DNA of 64,000 nt, taken from contig JAZQMQ010000007.1 of the NCBI GenBank assembly GCA_045543555.1, forward strand, positions 18,220-82,219, in the 5' to 3' direction. This stretch comes from Colimorpha_A sp045543555. GTDB taxonomy: Bacteria; Bacillota; Clostridia; Oscillospirales; CAG-272. Each line of letters begins with the position of its first letter. Position 1 is the stretch's first letter. The position numbers were made by a program, and so were the translations under genes. The notes beneath the pieces were generated by a model. The model was not told the origin of the DNA and made no database searches. It was given only the letters and a program-made list of their open reading frames with translations. Shown here piece after piece: positions 1 through 8,467 of this stretch.

Positions 1-99
1 GAAAAGTGCGGTTGGAGTGAAATCAAGGTGGTAACAGTTTTTTCGGCAGTTACATTCGTTCTTTGCGCACTTTCATTCATATTCGATATCATAAGATAA
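1..99 (+). CDS. mraY: MraY C-terminal end (partial; phospho-MurNAc-pentapeptide translocase)
   Basis: The reading frame open from base 1 gives 32 residues and a TAA stop. It begins EKCGWSEIKVV and ends in one hydrophobic helix (about residues 10-30). The 'GWSE-K-V' motif before a last membrane helix is typical of the MraY C-terminus, which transfers phospho-MurNAc-pentapeptide to undecaprenyl phosphate at the inner face of the membrane to make lipid I. The position just before ftsW and murG fits the dcw cluster. The rest lies outside the window. There is no murD between it and ftsW, unlike many Bacillota clusters. The identification rests on a short tail plus context. Confidence 0.8.
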   Translation, partial: EKCGWSEIKVVTVFSAVTFVLCALSFIFDIIR

Positions 100-118
100 T
101 CAAAAAAGGCGGAGAAAT

Positions 119-1738
119 ATGAACAACAACATTCCTCCAAAAACAAATAAAAAAACGACTCCCAATCAGGATCAGATTCATGGGACGCATATATCTTCGC
201 GTGCATCAACTTCCGCAAACGGCAAATCAAGAACAAGCGGGGATAATGCAAATAATGTAAGACGTCCTTCACAGGTCAATCATACTCCTAACGATCGGGT
301 CGCATCACATAATAACGCAATACCCCGTAGCAAAGCACCGTCAACACATCAAAATACCGATGTCCGTCGCAACCGACAGCCCATTCGTCCCGAAAATCGT
401 ACGGTTAATCCAACTCCACGTAACCAGAAGCAGATCAGGACAGATGCTACTAAACAAAACGTAAAACCTCTAGTTTCAGGGAACAGACAACCCACCCCTA
501 AAAAGAAGAAAAACAATTTATTTAAGCATATAATTAATAGCTTTTCGTCTATCCCTGCAGGTCAAGGCAAGAAAAACGACTTCATAAAACCCACAGACGT
601 TGTAAGAATCAAGGGAAGCTACGATACGGTTTTCCTTATACTCGTAATTGTTCTGACCCTTTTCGGTCTTGTAATGGATTTTTCCGCAAGCTACGCCTAT
701 GCATTTAACAGATACGGAGACAGCTTCTTCTTTTTAAAAAATCAGATAAGATATGCGGCAATTGGATTTTTAGCAATGTTCTTGGCAATGAAATTCGACT
801 ACAAATGGGTACGAAAGCTAACTATCCCTGCTTTTATAGTATCCATAATGCTTCTTATAGGCGTGCTTTTGTATGGATTTGCCGCCGGTGTTGCTCAAAG
901 ATGGATAACGATAGGTCCTATCAGCTTCCAGCCTTCTGAAATAGCAAAGCTTTCGCTTGTGCTGACCCTGGCTCTTTACGTTGCGCGAAATCAAGACAGA
1001 ATCACAAATTACAGAAACGCAAAGCAGTCAAACCTCTACGGTATGTTTATTCCCTTCCTGATAGTAGCAATGATATGCGGTCTTGTAGCACTTGAAAAGC
1101 ACTTCTCGGGAACTATAATCATTTTTGCTATCGGAATGGTTGTAATTTTTGCCGCAGGCGCAAGAATGTCATGGTTTTTAGCAGGAGGTGTTGGTGCAGT
1201 AACTGCACTCGGTATTGCAATTTCAACCGTCCCTTATGCCATGGAAAGATTAAATATGTACCGTTATCCCGAAAGATACGGAGCAAATGACGAGCTATGG
1301 CAGACGCTTCAAGGTCTTTACGCAGTAGGTTCGGGAGGACTGTTCGGTGTTGGTCTCGGAAACAGCAGACAGAAGCACCTCTACGTATCGCAGCCTCAAA
1401 ATGACTTCGTATTCTCCATCATAGCCGAGGAACTCGGATTTGCCGGCGCCGCACTAGTGGTAATTCTCTTTATGCTCCTTATATGGAGAGGATTTGTTAT
1501 TGCACTAAAAGCACCCGACACCTTCTCATCACTGATCGTAATAGGACTTATAAGTAAGGTTGCGATCCAAGCTATGCTGAATATTGCCGTCGTTACAAGC
1601 TTAATCCCCAACACCGGAATTTCACTTCCCTTCTTCAGCTACGGAGGTACGGCACTTATGATGCAGCTGGGAGAAATGGGAATTATATTATCAATATCGC
1701 GATTCTCATATCAGAGAAAAGACACCTTAGATAACTAA
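119..1738 (+). CDS. ftsW: SEDS peptidoglycan glycosyltransferase FtsW with long disordered N-terminus
   Basis: SEDS-family polytopic protein (539 aa) that polymerises lipid II into septal glycan with a partner class B PBP. About ten membrane helices start near residue 175. The segment QPQNDFVFSIIAEELG carries the conserved SEDS aspartate (D429). The first ~165 residues are hydrophilic, rich in Asn, Thr, Pro, Arg and Lys and look disordered; usual FtsW/RodA proteins are ~380-420 aa, so this cytoplasmic tail is an unusual addition. An AGGCGGAG ribosome binding site precedes the ATG. FtsW is preferred over RodA or SpoVE because of the mraY/murG/ftsQ/ftsZ context, but SpoVE cannot be excluded by sequence alone. 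Confidence 0.9.
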   Translation: MNNNIPPKTNKKTTPNQDQIHGTHISSRASTSANGKSRTSGDNANNVRRPSQVNHTPNDRVASHNNAIPRSKAPSTHQNTDVRRNRQPIRPENRTVNPTPRNQKQIRTDATKQNVKPLVSGNRQPTPKKKKNNLFKHIINSFSSIPAGQGKKNDFIKPTDVVRIKGSYDTVFLILVIVLTLFGLVMDFSASYAYAFNRYGDSFFFLKNQIRYAAIGFLAMFLAMKFDYKWVRKLTIPAFIVSIMLLIGVLLYGFAAGVAQRWITIGPISFQPSEIAKLSLVLTLALYVARNQDRITNYRNAKQSNLYGMFIPFLIVAMICGLVALEKHFSGTIIIFAIGMVVIFAAGARMSWFLAGGVGAVTALGIAISTVPYAMERLNMYRYPERYGANDELWQTLQGLYAVGSGGLFGVGLGNSRQKHLYVSQPQNDFVFSIIAEELGFAGAALVVILFMLLIWRGFVIALKAPDTFSSLIVIGLISKVAIQAMLNIAVVTSLIPNTGISLPFFSYGGTALMMQLGEMGIILSISRFSYQRKDTLDN

Positions 1739-1749
1739 AGGAGATACAG

Positions 1750-2871
1750 ATGCGAGTACTTTTAACAGGCGGAGGCACCGGAGGACATATAAACCCCGCC
1801 GTTGCGATTGCAAGAACCATACAAAAAATAGAGCCTGACTCCGAAATAGCATTCGTAGGCACCTCAAGGGGAATGGAAAACCGTTTGATCCCCAAGGAAG
1901 GATTCACCTTACATCACATTGAAATGCAGGGACTCAGACGTAGTCTCAGCCTTTCAAATTTCAAGACGCTTTGGATGATGATCACTTCTGTTTCAAAAGC
2001 CAAAAAGTTGATTAAAGAATTTAAACCTGATATTTGCATTGGTACAGGTGGCTATGTATGTTGGCCACTCATCAAGGCAGCATCCGAAATGCACGTACCG
2101 ACTGCCCTTCATGAATCAAATGCACTGGCAGGTGTAGCTGTTAAACTTCTTGCTCCTTACATAGACGTATTGTTTACAAATTTTGAATCTACCGCAGAAC
2201 AAATAAAGAAGTGTAAAAAAATATTGCATGTTGGAAACCCCTTAAAGAACGGATTCAACGATATAACAAAAGAGGAAGCAAGAGCCAAGCTTGGCTTTGA
2301 AGGCAAATACCGATATTCACTACTTTCCTGCGGAGGAAGTAACGGCGCCGGAAGAATTAACAAGGAAGCCCTTACATTAATGGCATCATTTACTTCAAAG
2401 CATCCCGACATACATCACCTCCATCAAGCAGGCGTCATAAACTATAAGGAAACAAGAGCAGAATTTGAAGCACTCGGACTTGATAAATTTGAAAACATAG
2501 AGTTGGTAGACTACATTTATGACATGCCCGAGCGCTTAGCAGCTGCAGACCTTGTTATCAACCGCGCGGGAGCTATGACTATATCCGAGCTTGCTTATCT
2601 GAAAAAGCCTTCCATATTGATCCCATCACCAAACGTTACAGATAATCATCAGTATAAAAACGCGAAGGTTCTCGCCGACGCGGGTGCCATCAAGCTTATT
2701 GAGGAATCCGATCTCAACGACAACACCTTATCTTGTGCTGTTGAAGAGATCCTTCTCGATCGCGAAAAAAGACGCATTATGGGAGAAAATTTCTCACAAT
2801 TTGCAATAAAAGATGCAAATATTTTGATATATAATGAGATTTTGCATCTTGTAAACTCAAAAAAAATGTGA
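1750..2871 (+). CDS. murG: UDP-GlcNAc:lipid I N-acetylglucosaminyltransferase MurG
   Basis: GT28/GT-B glycosyltransferase (373 aa, normal length) that adds GlcNAc to lipid I, making lipid II on the cytoplasmic face of the membrane. The N-terminal glycine-rich loop GGGTGGHINPAVAIA (residues 6-20) and the HESNALAG segment bind lipid I, and the C-domain segment NRAGAMTISEL binds the UDP-GlcNAc donor. AAAGGAG lies just before the ATG and the gap from ftsW is 11 bases, so the two are co-transcribed. Its 3' end contains a promoter for the next gene. Confidence 0.96.
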   Translation: MRVLLTGGGTGGHINPAVAIARTIQKIEPDSEIAFVGTSRGMENRLIPKEGFTLHHIEMQGLRRSLSLSNFKTLWMMITSVSKAKKLIKEFKPDICIGTGGYVCWPLIKAASEMHVPTALHESNALAGVAVKLLAPYIDVLFTNFESTAEQIKKCKKILHVGNPLKNGFNDITKEEARAKLGFEGKYRYSLLSCGGSNGAGRINKEALTLMASFTSKHPDIHHLHQAGVINYKETRAEFEALGLDKFENIELVDYIYDMPERLAAADLVINRAGAMTISELAYLKKPSILIPSPNVTDNHQYKNAKVLADAGAIKLIEESDLNDNTLSCAVEEILLDREKRRIMGENFSQFAIKDANILIYNEILHLVNSKKM

Positions 2872-2877
2872 TATAAT
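2849..2877 (+). promoter_or_regulatory. Sigma-A type promoter for ftsQ inside the end of murG
   Basis: TTGTAA (2849-2854), 17-base spacer, TATAAT (2872-2877), with TGTGA just before the -10. It lies across the murG stop codon, so ftsQ can be transcribed independently of the upstream wall genes. Confidence 0.6.
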
Positions 2878-2915
2878 GGTTTTCCCACTCTAAAAATCAA
2901 GAAAGGAGTCGCTAT

Positions 2916-3779
2916 ATGGCTGAACAAAATATTGATAATCATTTTGATGATTCGCTAAGTAATGCCGAACTTGTAAATAACGACTCTTTTCTGAAATTAA
3001 AGGCAAAAAACAAGCATAAGGAATTAAGAAGAAGACTGTTTTACCTTGTTGTCGGTATCGCTTTAACCATATTCGTTGCTATTATATGTATCGTTGTATT
3101 TTTCGGACTTAAGAATGTTGAAATACGCGGTAACAGTAAATACACTGAGGATCAGATCCTCAAAGCATGCGGATTTTCAAAGGCGGACAACCTCCTCGCG
3201 CTCGACTTGGAAAAAGCAGAGGAAAAGATAAAAACAAAATGCCCGTATGTAAGCGACGTGTCATTTAAAGTGATTCTTCCCTCCACCGTTATCATCACGG
3301 TAAGAGAGAATGCGCCGAGCTACTGCACTGAGATATACGGTGACTATTTCCTTCTTTCAGAGGACCTGAGAATAATATCCAAGCACGATATGTATGAGGA
3401 AATTGAAATTCTGTCGCTTCCCATCATATATCTAAAGCTTCCGCAGATATCAAGAGCCGTTGCAGGCGAAGTAATTAAATTTGATAAAAGCTCAAATTAC
3501 AATCACATAATGGACTTCTTAAAGGATCTTAAGGAGCAGGACATACATCCTTTGGTAAACTGCGTCGATGCAAGGGACAGATACCACTTATCGATCTATT
3601 CCAACGACCGCAGATATAAGATCGACATTGGAACGTCGGACAATCTTGAGACAAAGCTAAGATTTGTCTATAAAGTAATCGAGGATGCTTTCGATGAATA
3701 TTCCATCGTCTCGTTTAACGTTGAGAAGGTAAATCAAATAGTGGTGCTCGAGCAGGACAACCTTTTTGAGTACAAATAG
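2916..3779 (+). CDS. ftsQ: Divisome protein FtsQ/DivIB
   Basis: Bitopic division protein of 287 aa: a charged cytoplasmic N-terminus, one membrane helix (about residues 41-63), then a POTRA domain (about 67-138, from KNVEIRGNSKYTEDQILKACG) and a beta domain. FtsQ/DivIB binds FtsL/FtsB (DivIC) and helps activate septal wall synthesis outside the membrane. Length and topology match the family, and the location between murG and ftsZ is the usual one. The ribosome binding site AAAGGAG lies ~9 bases before the ATG. No ftsA follows; ftsZ comes next after 152 bases. Confidence 0.9.
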   Translation: MAEQNIDNHFDDSLSNAELVNNDSFLKLKAKNKHKELRRRLFYLVVGIALTIFVAIICIVVFFGLKNVEIRGNSKYTEDQILKACGFSKADNLLALDLEKAEEKIKTKCPYVSDVSFKVILPSTVIITVRENAPSYCTEIYGDYFLLSEDLRIISKHDMYEEIEILSLPIIYLKLPQISRAVAGEVIKFDKSSNYNHIMDFLKDLKEQDIHPLVNCVDARDRYHLSIYSNDRRYKIDIGTSDNLETKLRFVYKVIEDAFDEYSIVSFNVEKVNQIVVLEQDNLFEYK

Positions 3780-3822
3780 CCAATTAAATTGTGAACAGAA
3801 AGTAAATTTTATTGAAAAACTA

Positions 3823-3851
3823 TTGCAACAATTAAAAAAAAGAAGTATCAT
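3823..3851 (+). promoter_or_regulatory. Promoter upstream of ftsZ
   Basis: TTGCAA (3823-3828), 17-base spacer, TATCAT (3846-3851). A small hairpin (TGATCG at 3875-3880, CGATCA at 3886-3891) lies in the leader between this promoter and the ftsZ ATG. This suggests separate, strong expression of ftsZ, as is common for this gene. Confidence 0.5.
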
Positions 3852-3931
3852 ATTTTGTGTGACCAATTTTACGGTGATCGTGCATCGATCATCAATATCA
3901 ATGTATAAATAAAGTTCAGGAGGATACATAA

Positions 3932-5035
3932 ATGTTCGATTTCGAAGACATCAATTCCAGCGGAGTAAACATAAAAGTTGTAGGTGTAGGCGGTGGCGGA
4001 AACAACGCTGTTAACCGAATGGTTGCCTCCAATATCAAGGGCGTAGAGTTTATCACTATCAATACAGATATCCAGGCTCTCAAGCGCTCCACAGCAGAAA
4101 ACAAGATCGCTATCGGCTCCAAGATCACCAAGGGACATGGCGCAGGCGCTAACCCCGACATCAGTGCAAGAGCAGCAGAAGAAAGCCACGAGGAAATTGC
4201 AAACGCTCTCAAGGGTGCGGACATGGTATTCGTTACCTCCGGTATGGGCGGCGGAACCGGTACAGGTGCTGCTCCCGTTGTAGCAAAGATAGCCAGAGAT
4301 ATGGGCATCCTCACAGTTGGTATCGTAACCAAGCCCTTCGCTTTTGAAGGAAGAAAGCGTATGGAGGCTGCTGAGGGCGGTATCGAGGCACTTCGTGAGT
4401 GCGTTGACTCTCTTATCATCATCCCCAACGAGCGTCTTAAGCAGATCTCTGAAACCAGAATCACTCTTGCAAATGCTTTTGCTGAGGCAGACAATATCCT
4501 CCGTCACGGTGTTCAGAGCATTTCCGACCTCATCAATGCTCAGGGATACATCAACCTTGACTTCGCAGACGTAACAGCAATCATGCAGGACGGCGGCCCC
4601 GCTCACATGGGTATCGGTACCGCATCCGGTAAGGACAAGGCTACAGAAGCTCCTAAGCTCGCAATTTCTTCTCCCCTTCTCGAAACCACCATCGCAGGTG
4701 CTAAGGGTATTCTTATCAACATCACTGCTTCCCCCGACATCGGACTCGAGGAAATCGAGGTTGCTTCCGCTGCAATTTCCGATGAGGCTGATCCCGATGC
4801 AAACGTAATCTTCGGTGTTGCATTCGATGATTCTCTCGAGGATACTATGGTTATTACCGTAGTTGCAACCGGATTCGAAGCTCCCAAGAAGGAAGCCAGA
4901 ACAGTTAATAAGCTCGGCGCAAAGGCAACTGACAACGACGCTGCAGCTGACGATAATGAGTCTGAAAAGTCTGAAAAGGACGACCTTCTCGATGATATGT
5001 GGGAATTCCTTCAAAAGAAGAGAAACAATGGCTAA
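3932..5035 (+). CDS. ftsZ: Cell division GTPase FtsZ
   Basis: Tubulin-like GTPase (367 aa) that forms the Z-ring. Clear motifs are GVGGGGNNAVNRM near residue 17 (nucleotide loop), the tubulin signature GGGTGTGA near residue 107, and the T7-loop region in the centre. A short acidic linker leads to a C-terminal peptide ending in WEFLQKKRNNG, which differs from the common 'IPxFLRR' tail but keeps the bulky-hydrophobic plus basic pattern that binds FtsA/SepF/ZapA-type partners. AGGAGG precedes the ATG. An intrinsic terminator 10 bases after the stop ends the dcw cluster. Codon use is strongly biased, as for a highly expressed gene. Confidence 0.98.
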   Translation: MFDFEDINSSGVNIKVVGVGGGGNNAVNRMVASNIKGVEFITINTDIQALKRSTAENKIAIGSKITKGHGAGANPDISARAAEESHEEIANALKGADMVFVTSGMGGGTGTGAAPVVAKIARDMGILTVGIVTKPFAFEGRKRMEAAEGGIEALRECVDSLIIIPNERLKQISETRITLANAFAEADNILRHGVQSISDLINAQGYINLDFADVTAIMQDGGPAHMGIGTASGKDKATEAPKLAISSPLLETTIAGAKGILINITASPDIGLEEIEVASAAISDEADPDANVIFGVAFDDSLEDTMVITVVATGFEAPKKEARTVNKLGAKATDNDAAADDNESEKSEKDDLLDDMWEFLQKKRNNG

Positions 5036-5045
5036 TTTAACGATC

Positions 5046-5083
5046 AAAACCACAACCGAGTAATTCGGTTGTGGTTTTTCTTA
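5046..5083 (+). terminator. Intrinsic terminator of ftsZ
   Basis: A 14-base stem (5046-5059 with 5065-5078) and a GTAAT loop, followed by a T-rich run. Confidence 0.9.
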
Positions 5084-5111
5084 ATTATATTATATTTATT
5101 TAAAATATCTA

Positions 5112-5140
5112 TTGACAAAAACTTATTTCTGTGATATACT
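5112..5140 (+). promoter_or_regulatory. Promoter of tRNA-Lys
   Basis: TTGACA (5112-5117), 17-base spacer, TATACT (5135-5140) with TGTGA directly before the -10. It starts transcription about 12-18 bases before the tRNA. Confidence 0.8.
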
Positions 5141-5158
5141 TAATGCCGTTCGGGAAAC

Positions 5159-5234
5159 GCCCCTGTAGCTCAGTAGGTAGAGCACTTGACTTTTAATCAA
5201 GTTGTCCGGAGTTCGACTCTCCGCAGGAGCACCA
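5159..5234 (+). tRNA. tRNA-Lys (anticodon UUU)
   Basis: A 76-base cloverleaf with CCA encoded. The anticodon stem is CTTGA/TCAAG with loop CTTTTAA (anticodon TTT at 5192-5194), and the T stem CGGAG/CTCCG is perfect. The acceptor stem GCCCCTG/CAGGAGC pairs except for one C-A opposition at the third pair (5161 with 5228). It is flanked by its own promoter and terminator. Confidence 0.95.
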
Positions 5235-5267
5235 AAAAAGCCAAGTCAATGACTTGGCTTTTTTTAT
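5235..5267 (+). terminator. Terminator after tRNA-Lys
   Basis: Hairpin AAGCCAAGTC/GACTTGGCTT flanked by A and T runs. It begins right at the CCA end. The A-run on the other side means it could also end the convergent reductase transcript. Confidence 0.85.
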
Positions 5268-5272
5268 TTTAT

Positions 5273-6004
5273 TTACACCCCAAAACCGCCGTCAACAGAA
5301 AGTACTTGTCCTGTTATAAACGAAGCCTTGTCGGAAGCTAAGAATAAAATTGCCTCGGCAACCTCCTCAGGTTTGCCTATGCGGCAAAGCGGTGTTGAAT
5401 ATGCCAACTCATTCATGGTCTCCTGCGGAAGACTTGCGTTCATTTTGGTATCTATTACTCCTGGAGCCACACAGTTTACCCTTATATCAGAAGGACCGAG
5501 TTCCTTGGCCAATGCCTTTGTGAGTCCTATTACAGCCGCCTTAGATGCAGAGTAAACGCTCTCACACGAGGATCCGCTCAGTCCCCACATTGAAGAAACG
5601 TTAATTATACTTCCCTTGTGGTTTTTTAGCATGTATCTTGCGCATTCACGGCAACAGTAGAACGTGCCCTTATAATTGATTGAATTTACTCTGAGAAATT
5701 CACTGTTCTGAGTTTCTGTAAGCAATCCAAAGGATGATACGCCTGCATTATTAACGAGAACGTCGATACTTCCAAACAAATCGTATATTTCAGAGAAAAA
5801 GCTTTCCACGTCATTTGAGATCTGAACATCAAGCTTGCGTACAAATACAGAAAGGCCCTCATTTTTCAGTTTATAACAAAGCTCTTCTGCTTCAGACTGT
5901 GAATTATTATAGCATATTACAGTGTTATATCCCGCACGGGCGAACACTTCAGCGGTTGCCTTTCCTATTCCACGGGATGCACCTGTTATTACTGCAGTTT
6001 TCAA
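5273..6004 (-). CDS. SDR-family oxidoreductase, FabG-like (3-oxoacyl-ACP reductase type)
   Basis: Classical short-chain dehydrogenase/reductase (243 aa). The NAD(P) loop TGASRGIG is at residues 7-14, NNAG at 85-88, and the catalytic Ser138, Tyr151 (YSASK) and Lys155 sit at the same numbers as in E. coli FabG. The C-terminal GQVLSVDGGF is also FabG-like. It could reduce 3-oxoacyl-ACP in fatty acid synthesis, but it stands alone without fab genes, so another alcohol/ketone substrate is possible. It is transcribed from its own promoter, divergent from the protease gene and convergent with tRNA-Lys. Confidence 0.85.
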   Translation of the reverse strand: MKTAVITGASRGIGKATAEVFARAGYNTVICYNNSQSEAEELCYKLKNEGLSVFVRKLDVQISNDVESFFSEIYDLFGSIDVLVNNAGVSSFGLLTETQNSEFLRVNSINYKGTFYCCRECARYMLKNHKGSIINVSSMWGLSGSSCESVYSASKAAVIGLTKALAKELGPSDIRVNCVAPGVIDTKMNASLPQETMNELAYSTPLCRIGKPEEVAEAILFLASDKASFITGQVLSVDGGFGV

Positions 6005-6036
6005 ACAAATTACCTCATTTTCAAGTTATTAACAGG

Positions 6037-6065
6037 ATTATAGCATACTTACACGGTTTTTTCAA
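6037..6065 (-). promoter_or_regulatory. Promoter of the FabG-like gene
   Basis: On the minus strand: TTGAAA (6065-6060), 17-base spacer, TATAAT (6042-6037). It is placed about 33 bases before the start codon. Confidence 0.8.
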
Positions 6066-6157
6066 TAAATTTTTCAAATAATCACAAAACTGTCACATTA
6101 AGAGGATACAATTTAACTGTAAAATAATTTACCTACATCATCATAAGGAGAAATATT

Positions 6158-7702
6158 ATGAACAATCCATACGATCCTGTAAACAACGGATATCATTATG
6201 ACAATGATACAAAAGCTTTCTCAAACGATAGTGCTGATCAGGTTACCCAAAAGCAAGATGATCAGTTAAACAGTGATCAAGGCTCTTATGCGGGCTCAGG
6301 ATTTAACAATCACAATGCCGATCAGCAACACCACTATTCTCAAAACGATAGTTACGCTTATTACTCCAATAAAGGCGCATATTTCTCTCAGCCCAATCAG
6401 CAGTACTATCAGGGCGGACAGAATCAGTATTACGCACAGTCTCAGCAAAATAAACAATACGGCAATAACGGATATTACGGCGGTGGATATTATCCGCCTG
6501 TACAAACAAACAACCCTTACGCACAGCCATATATCAAAGAGAAAGAAAAGAAAAAGCCAAGGCCCGCTTCCCGCGGATTTGTAATCTCTGCGGTATGCAT
6601 TTCACTTGTTATTTCCTTCTTTCTCGGCATCTTCACTTCTGTTATCATCTCTGCATCGATGCCAAATTCCATTTATAACGAGCAGATTATAGGTGGCGGT
6701 CAAGTAATCGTTCAGTATGCCCCAAAGGGCGAAGAGCAACCGGTTATAACCGATAAGGGCATTGCCGCATACGTTGCATCAGTTGTATCAAATACGGTTG
6801 TTGAGGTAAGAACTGAAACCGTTGCAACAGACAGCTACTACGGACAGTATATAACTCAAGGTGCAGGAAGCGGCGTTATAGTTTCTTCTACCGAAGACGG
6901 AAGCCATATAATCACCTGCGCTCACGTAATTGAAGGAGCGACAAAGGTAACAGTTAAGCTTAAGGACGGAACAACGTACGAAGCTGACTCATTTGTTTGC
7001 GATGCTGAATCTGATATCGGCGTTATCAAGCTTAACGTTAAGGGACTGCCTACTGCCACCCTCGGAGATTACTCAAAGGTAGTTGTCGGAGAGGATGTAG
7101 TTGCAATAGGTAACCCTCTGGGAACTCTCGGCGGATCTGTTACAAGCGGAATCGTCAGCGCTCTTGACAGAGATATCATTATCGACGGCACCACATACCA
7201 TCTCCTTCAGACAAATGCAGAAATTAACCCCGGAAATTCCGGAGGAGGTCTTTTCAATGCGAAAGGACAGCTTATCGGAATAGTTAACGCAAAATCATCC
7301 GGCGAAAACGTTGAAGGTCTTGGCTTTGCAATACCCATTGACGATGCTCAGGTAATTATGAAGGATCTTCTTGAAAAGGGATACGTAGCAGGACGCGTTA
7401 AGCTCGGATTCCGTCTGTTAGAAATACAGTCCAAGGAAGATGCTATAAATCATCTTCAGTATTACAGATATTTCACCGAATTCGGCGTATATATTATCGA
7501 ATCGGAAAACCCCAACTTCCAAACAGGAGACCTTCTGGTTGCTATTAATACCGAAACAATTTCAACGCTAACCGATCTTAAGGCATTTCTCCAGAAGCTT
7601 GAGGTAGGTCAAACGGTAACAATAACCGTTTCGAGAATCACAGGTACAAACAAAGTACAGTTGTGTGATATTGAGCTCACCCTTCAGGAAAAGAAATCTT
7701 AA
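6158..7702 (+). CDS. Membrane-anchored HtrA/DegP-type serine protease with Asn/Gln/Tyr-rich tail
   Basis: S1C trypsin-like protease (514 aa) acting outside the membrane on misfolded proteins. Order: cytoplasmic Asn/Gln/Tyr/Ser-rich low-complexity tail (about 1-135), one membrane helix (about 142-168), protease domain with His256 (CAHVIEG), Asp286 (ESDIGVIKL) and Ser361 (GNSGGG), then a C-terminal PDZ-like domain (about 415-505). The catalytic triad is complete. Start chosen at ATG 6158 with AAGGAG upstream. A two-component system follows directly, as with CssRS and the HtrA proteases of Bacillus, which suggests an envelope-stress unit (inference). The low-complexity tail is unlike the structured part of the family and recalls the FtsW tail in this window. 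Confidence 0.93.
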   Translation: MNNPYDPVNNGYHYDNDTKAFSNDSADQVTQKQDDQLNSDQGSYAGSGFNNHNADQQHHYSQNDSYAYYSNKGAYFSQPNQQYYQGGQNQYYAQSQQNKQYGNNGYYGGGYYPPVQTNNPYAQPYIKEKEKKKPRPASRGFVISAVCISLVISFFLGIFTSVIISASMPNSIYNEQIIGGGQVIVQYAPKGEEQPVITDKGIAAYVASVVSNTVVEVRTETVATDSYYGQYITQGAGSGVIVSSTEDGSHIITCAHVIEGATKVTVKLKDGTTYEADSFVCDAESDIGVIKLNVKGLPTATLGDYSKVVVGEDVVAIGNPLGTLGGSVTSGIVSALDRDIIIDGTTYHLLQTNAEINPGNSGGGLFNAKGQLIGIVNAKSSGENVEGLGFAIPIDDAQVIMKDLLEKGYVAGRVKLGFRLLEIQSKEDAINHLQYYRYFTEFGVYIIESENPNFQTGDLLVAINTETISTLTDLKAFLQKLEVGQTVTITVSRITGTNKVQLCDIELTLQEKKS

Positions 7703-7704
7703 TA

Positions 7705-7733
7705 TTGCAATTATAAATTTCTTGATGTATAAT
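7705..7733 (+). promoter_or_regulatory. Promoter of the two-component operon
   Basis: TTGCAA (7705-7710), 17-base spacer, TATAAT (7728-7733), starting right after the protease stop codon. It would start transcription at the edge of the long inverted repeat at 7741-7764. Confidence 0.65.
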
Positions 7734-7740
7734 AATGCCA

Positions 7741-7764
7741 GGGAACGGTATCGTTACCGTTCCC
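7741..7764 (+). promoter_or_regulatory. Perfect 10-bp inverted repeat at the transcription start of the response-regulator gene
   Basis: GGGAACGGTA and TACCGTTCCC separated by TCGT, followed by TGCTTT. It may be the terminator of the protease gene (weak T tract), an mRNA 5' stabiliser, or an operator overlapping the predicted start of transcription. The sequence cannot decide between these. Confidence 0.6.
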
Positions 7765-7788
7765 TGCTTTAGATTACGGAGGAATTAA

Positions 7789-8466
7789 ATGTATAATATT
7801 CTCGTTGTTGACGATGAAGTCAATATAAGAAAGCTTATAAGAAAATATGCCGAATTTGAGGGGCACGACGTTACCGAGGCTCAAAATGGTATCGAAGCAA
7901 TAAAGCTTTGCGAACAGCGCCGTTATGATATTATCATAATGGACGTTATGATGCCCGAGCTCGACGGATTTTCTGCAAGCCATATAATCAGGCAAAGAAG
8001 TGATACGCCTATACTCATACTGTCTGCGCGAGGTGAAGAATATGACAAAATAAACGGCTTTAAAGTGGGAGCTGACGACTACGTTGTTAAGCCTTTCTCC
8101 GCCAAGGAGCTTATGCTGAGAGTTGAAGCTATCATGAAGCGAAGCAAAGCGCAAAATAAGGAAATAAAAGACGTATTTGTGTATCGCTCACTCACAATTG
8201 ACTTCACCGCAAGGATAGTATCTATAGACGGGCAGAGGGTCGATATGTCACCCAAGGAGTATGATCTGCTCTTTTATATGTGCAAGAATAAGAACATCGC
8301 TCTGAGCCGTGAAAAGCTTATCACAGAGGTCTGGGGCTATGATTTCTATGGCGATGACAGAACACTTGATACTCATATAAAGCTCCTTCGTAAGAATCTG
8401 CGTCAATACAGCGAGCTTATCGTTACACTGCGAGGGGTGGGATATCGTTTTGACACCTCGGAATAA
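7789..8466 (+). CDS. OmpR/PhoB-family response regulator
   Basis: Two-domain regulator (225 aa). The receiver domain has the acidic pair near residues 8-9 (VVDDE), the phosphoacceptor Asp52 (IIMDVMMPELDG) and Lys101 (VVKPFSA). A winged-helix DNA-binding domain (about 125-223) contains the family's DDRTLDTHIKLLRKNL recognition region. It is phosphorylated by the kinase encoded right after it and probably binds promoters of envelope genes. GGAGG lies before the ATG. The target genes are unknown; the neighbouring HtrA gene is a natural candidate. Confidence 0.95.
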   Translation: MYNILVVDDEVNIRKLIRKYAEFEGHDVTEAQNGIEAIKLCEQRRYDIIIMDVMMPELDGFSASHIIRQRSDTPILILSARGEEYDKINGFKVGADDYVVKPFSAKELMLRVEAIMKRSKAQNKEIKDVFVYRSLTIDFTARIVSIDGQRVDMSPKEYDLLFYMCKNKNIALSREKLITEVWGYDFYGDDRTLDTHIKLLRKNLRQYSELIVTLRGVGYRFDTSE

Positions 8467-8467
8467 T

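Noticed and set aside
1..99. Reporting a promoter and start for the first gene
   Set aside because: Only the C-terminal tail of mraY is inside the window.
3869..5053. Long minus-strand open frame opposite ftsZ (394 codons)
   Set aside because: It is the mirror of a high-bias coding strand, has a cysteine/serine-rich composition unlike a real protein, and ftsZ is certain.
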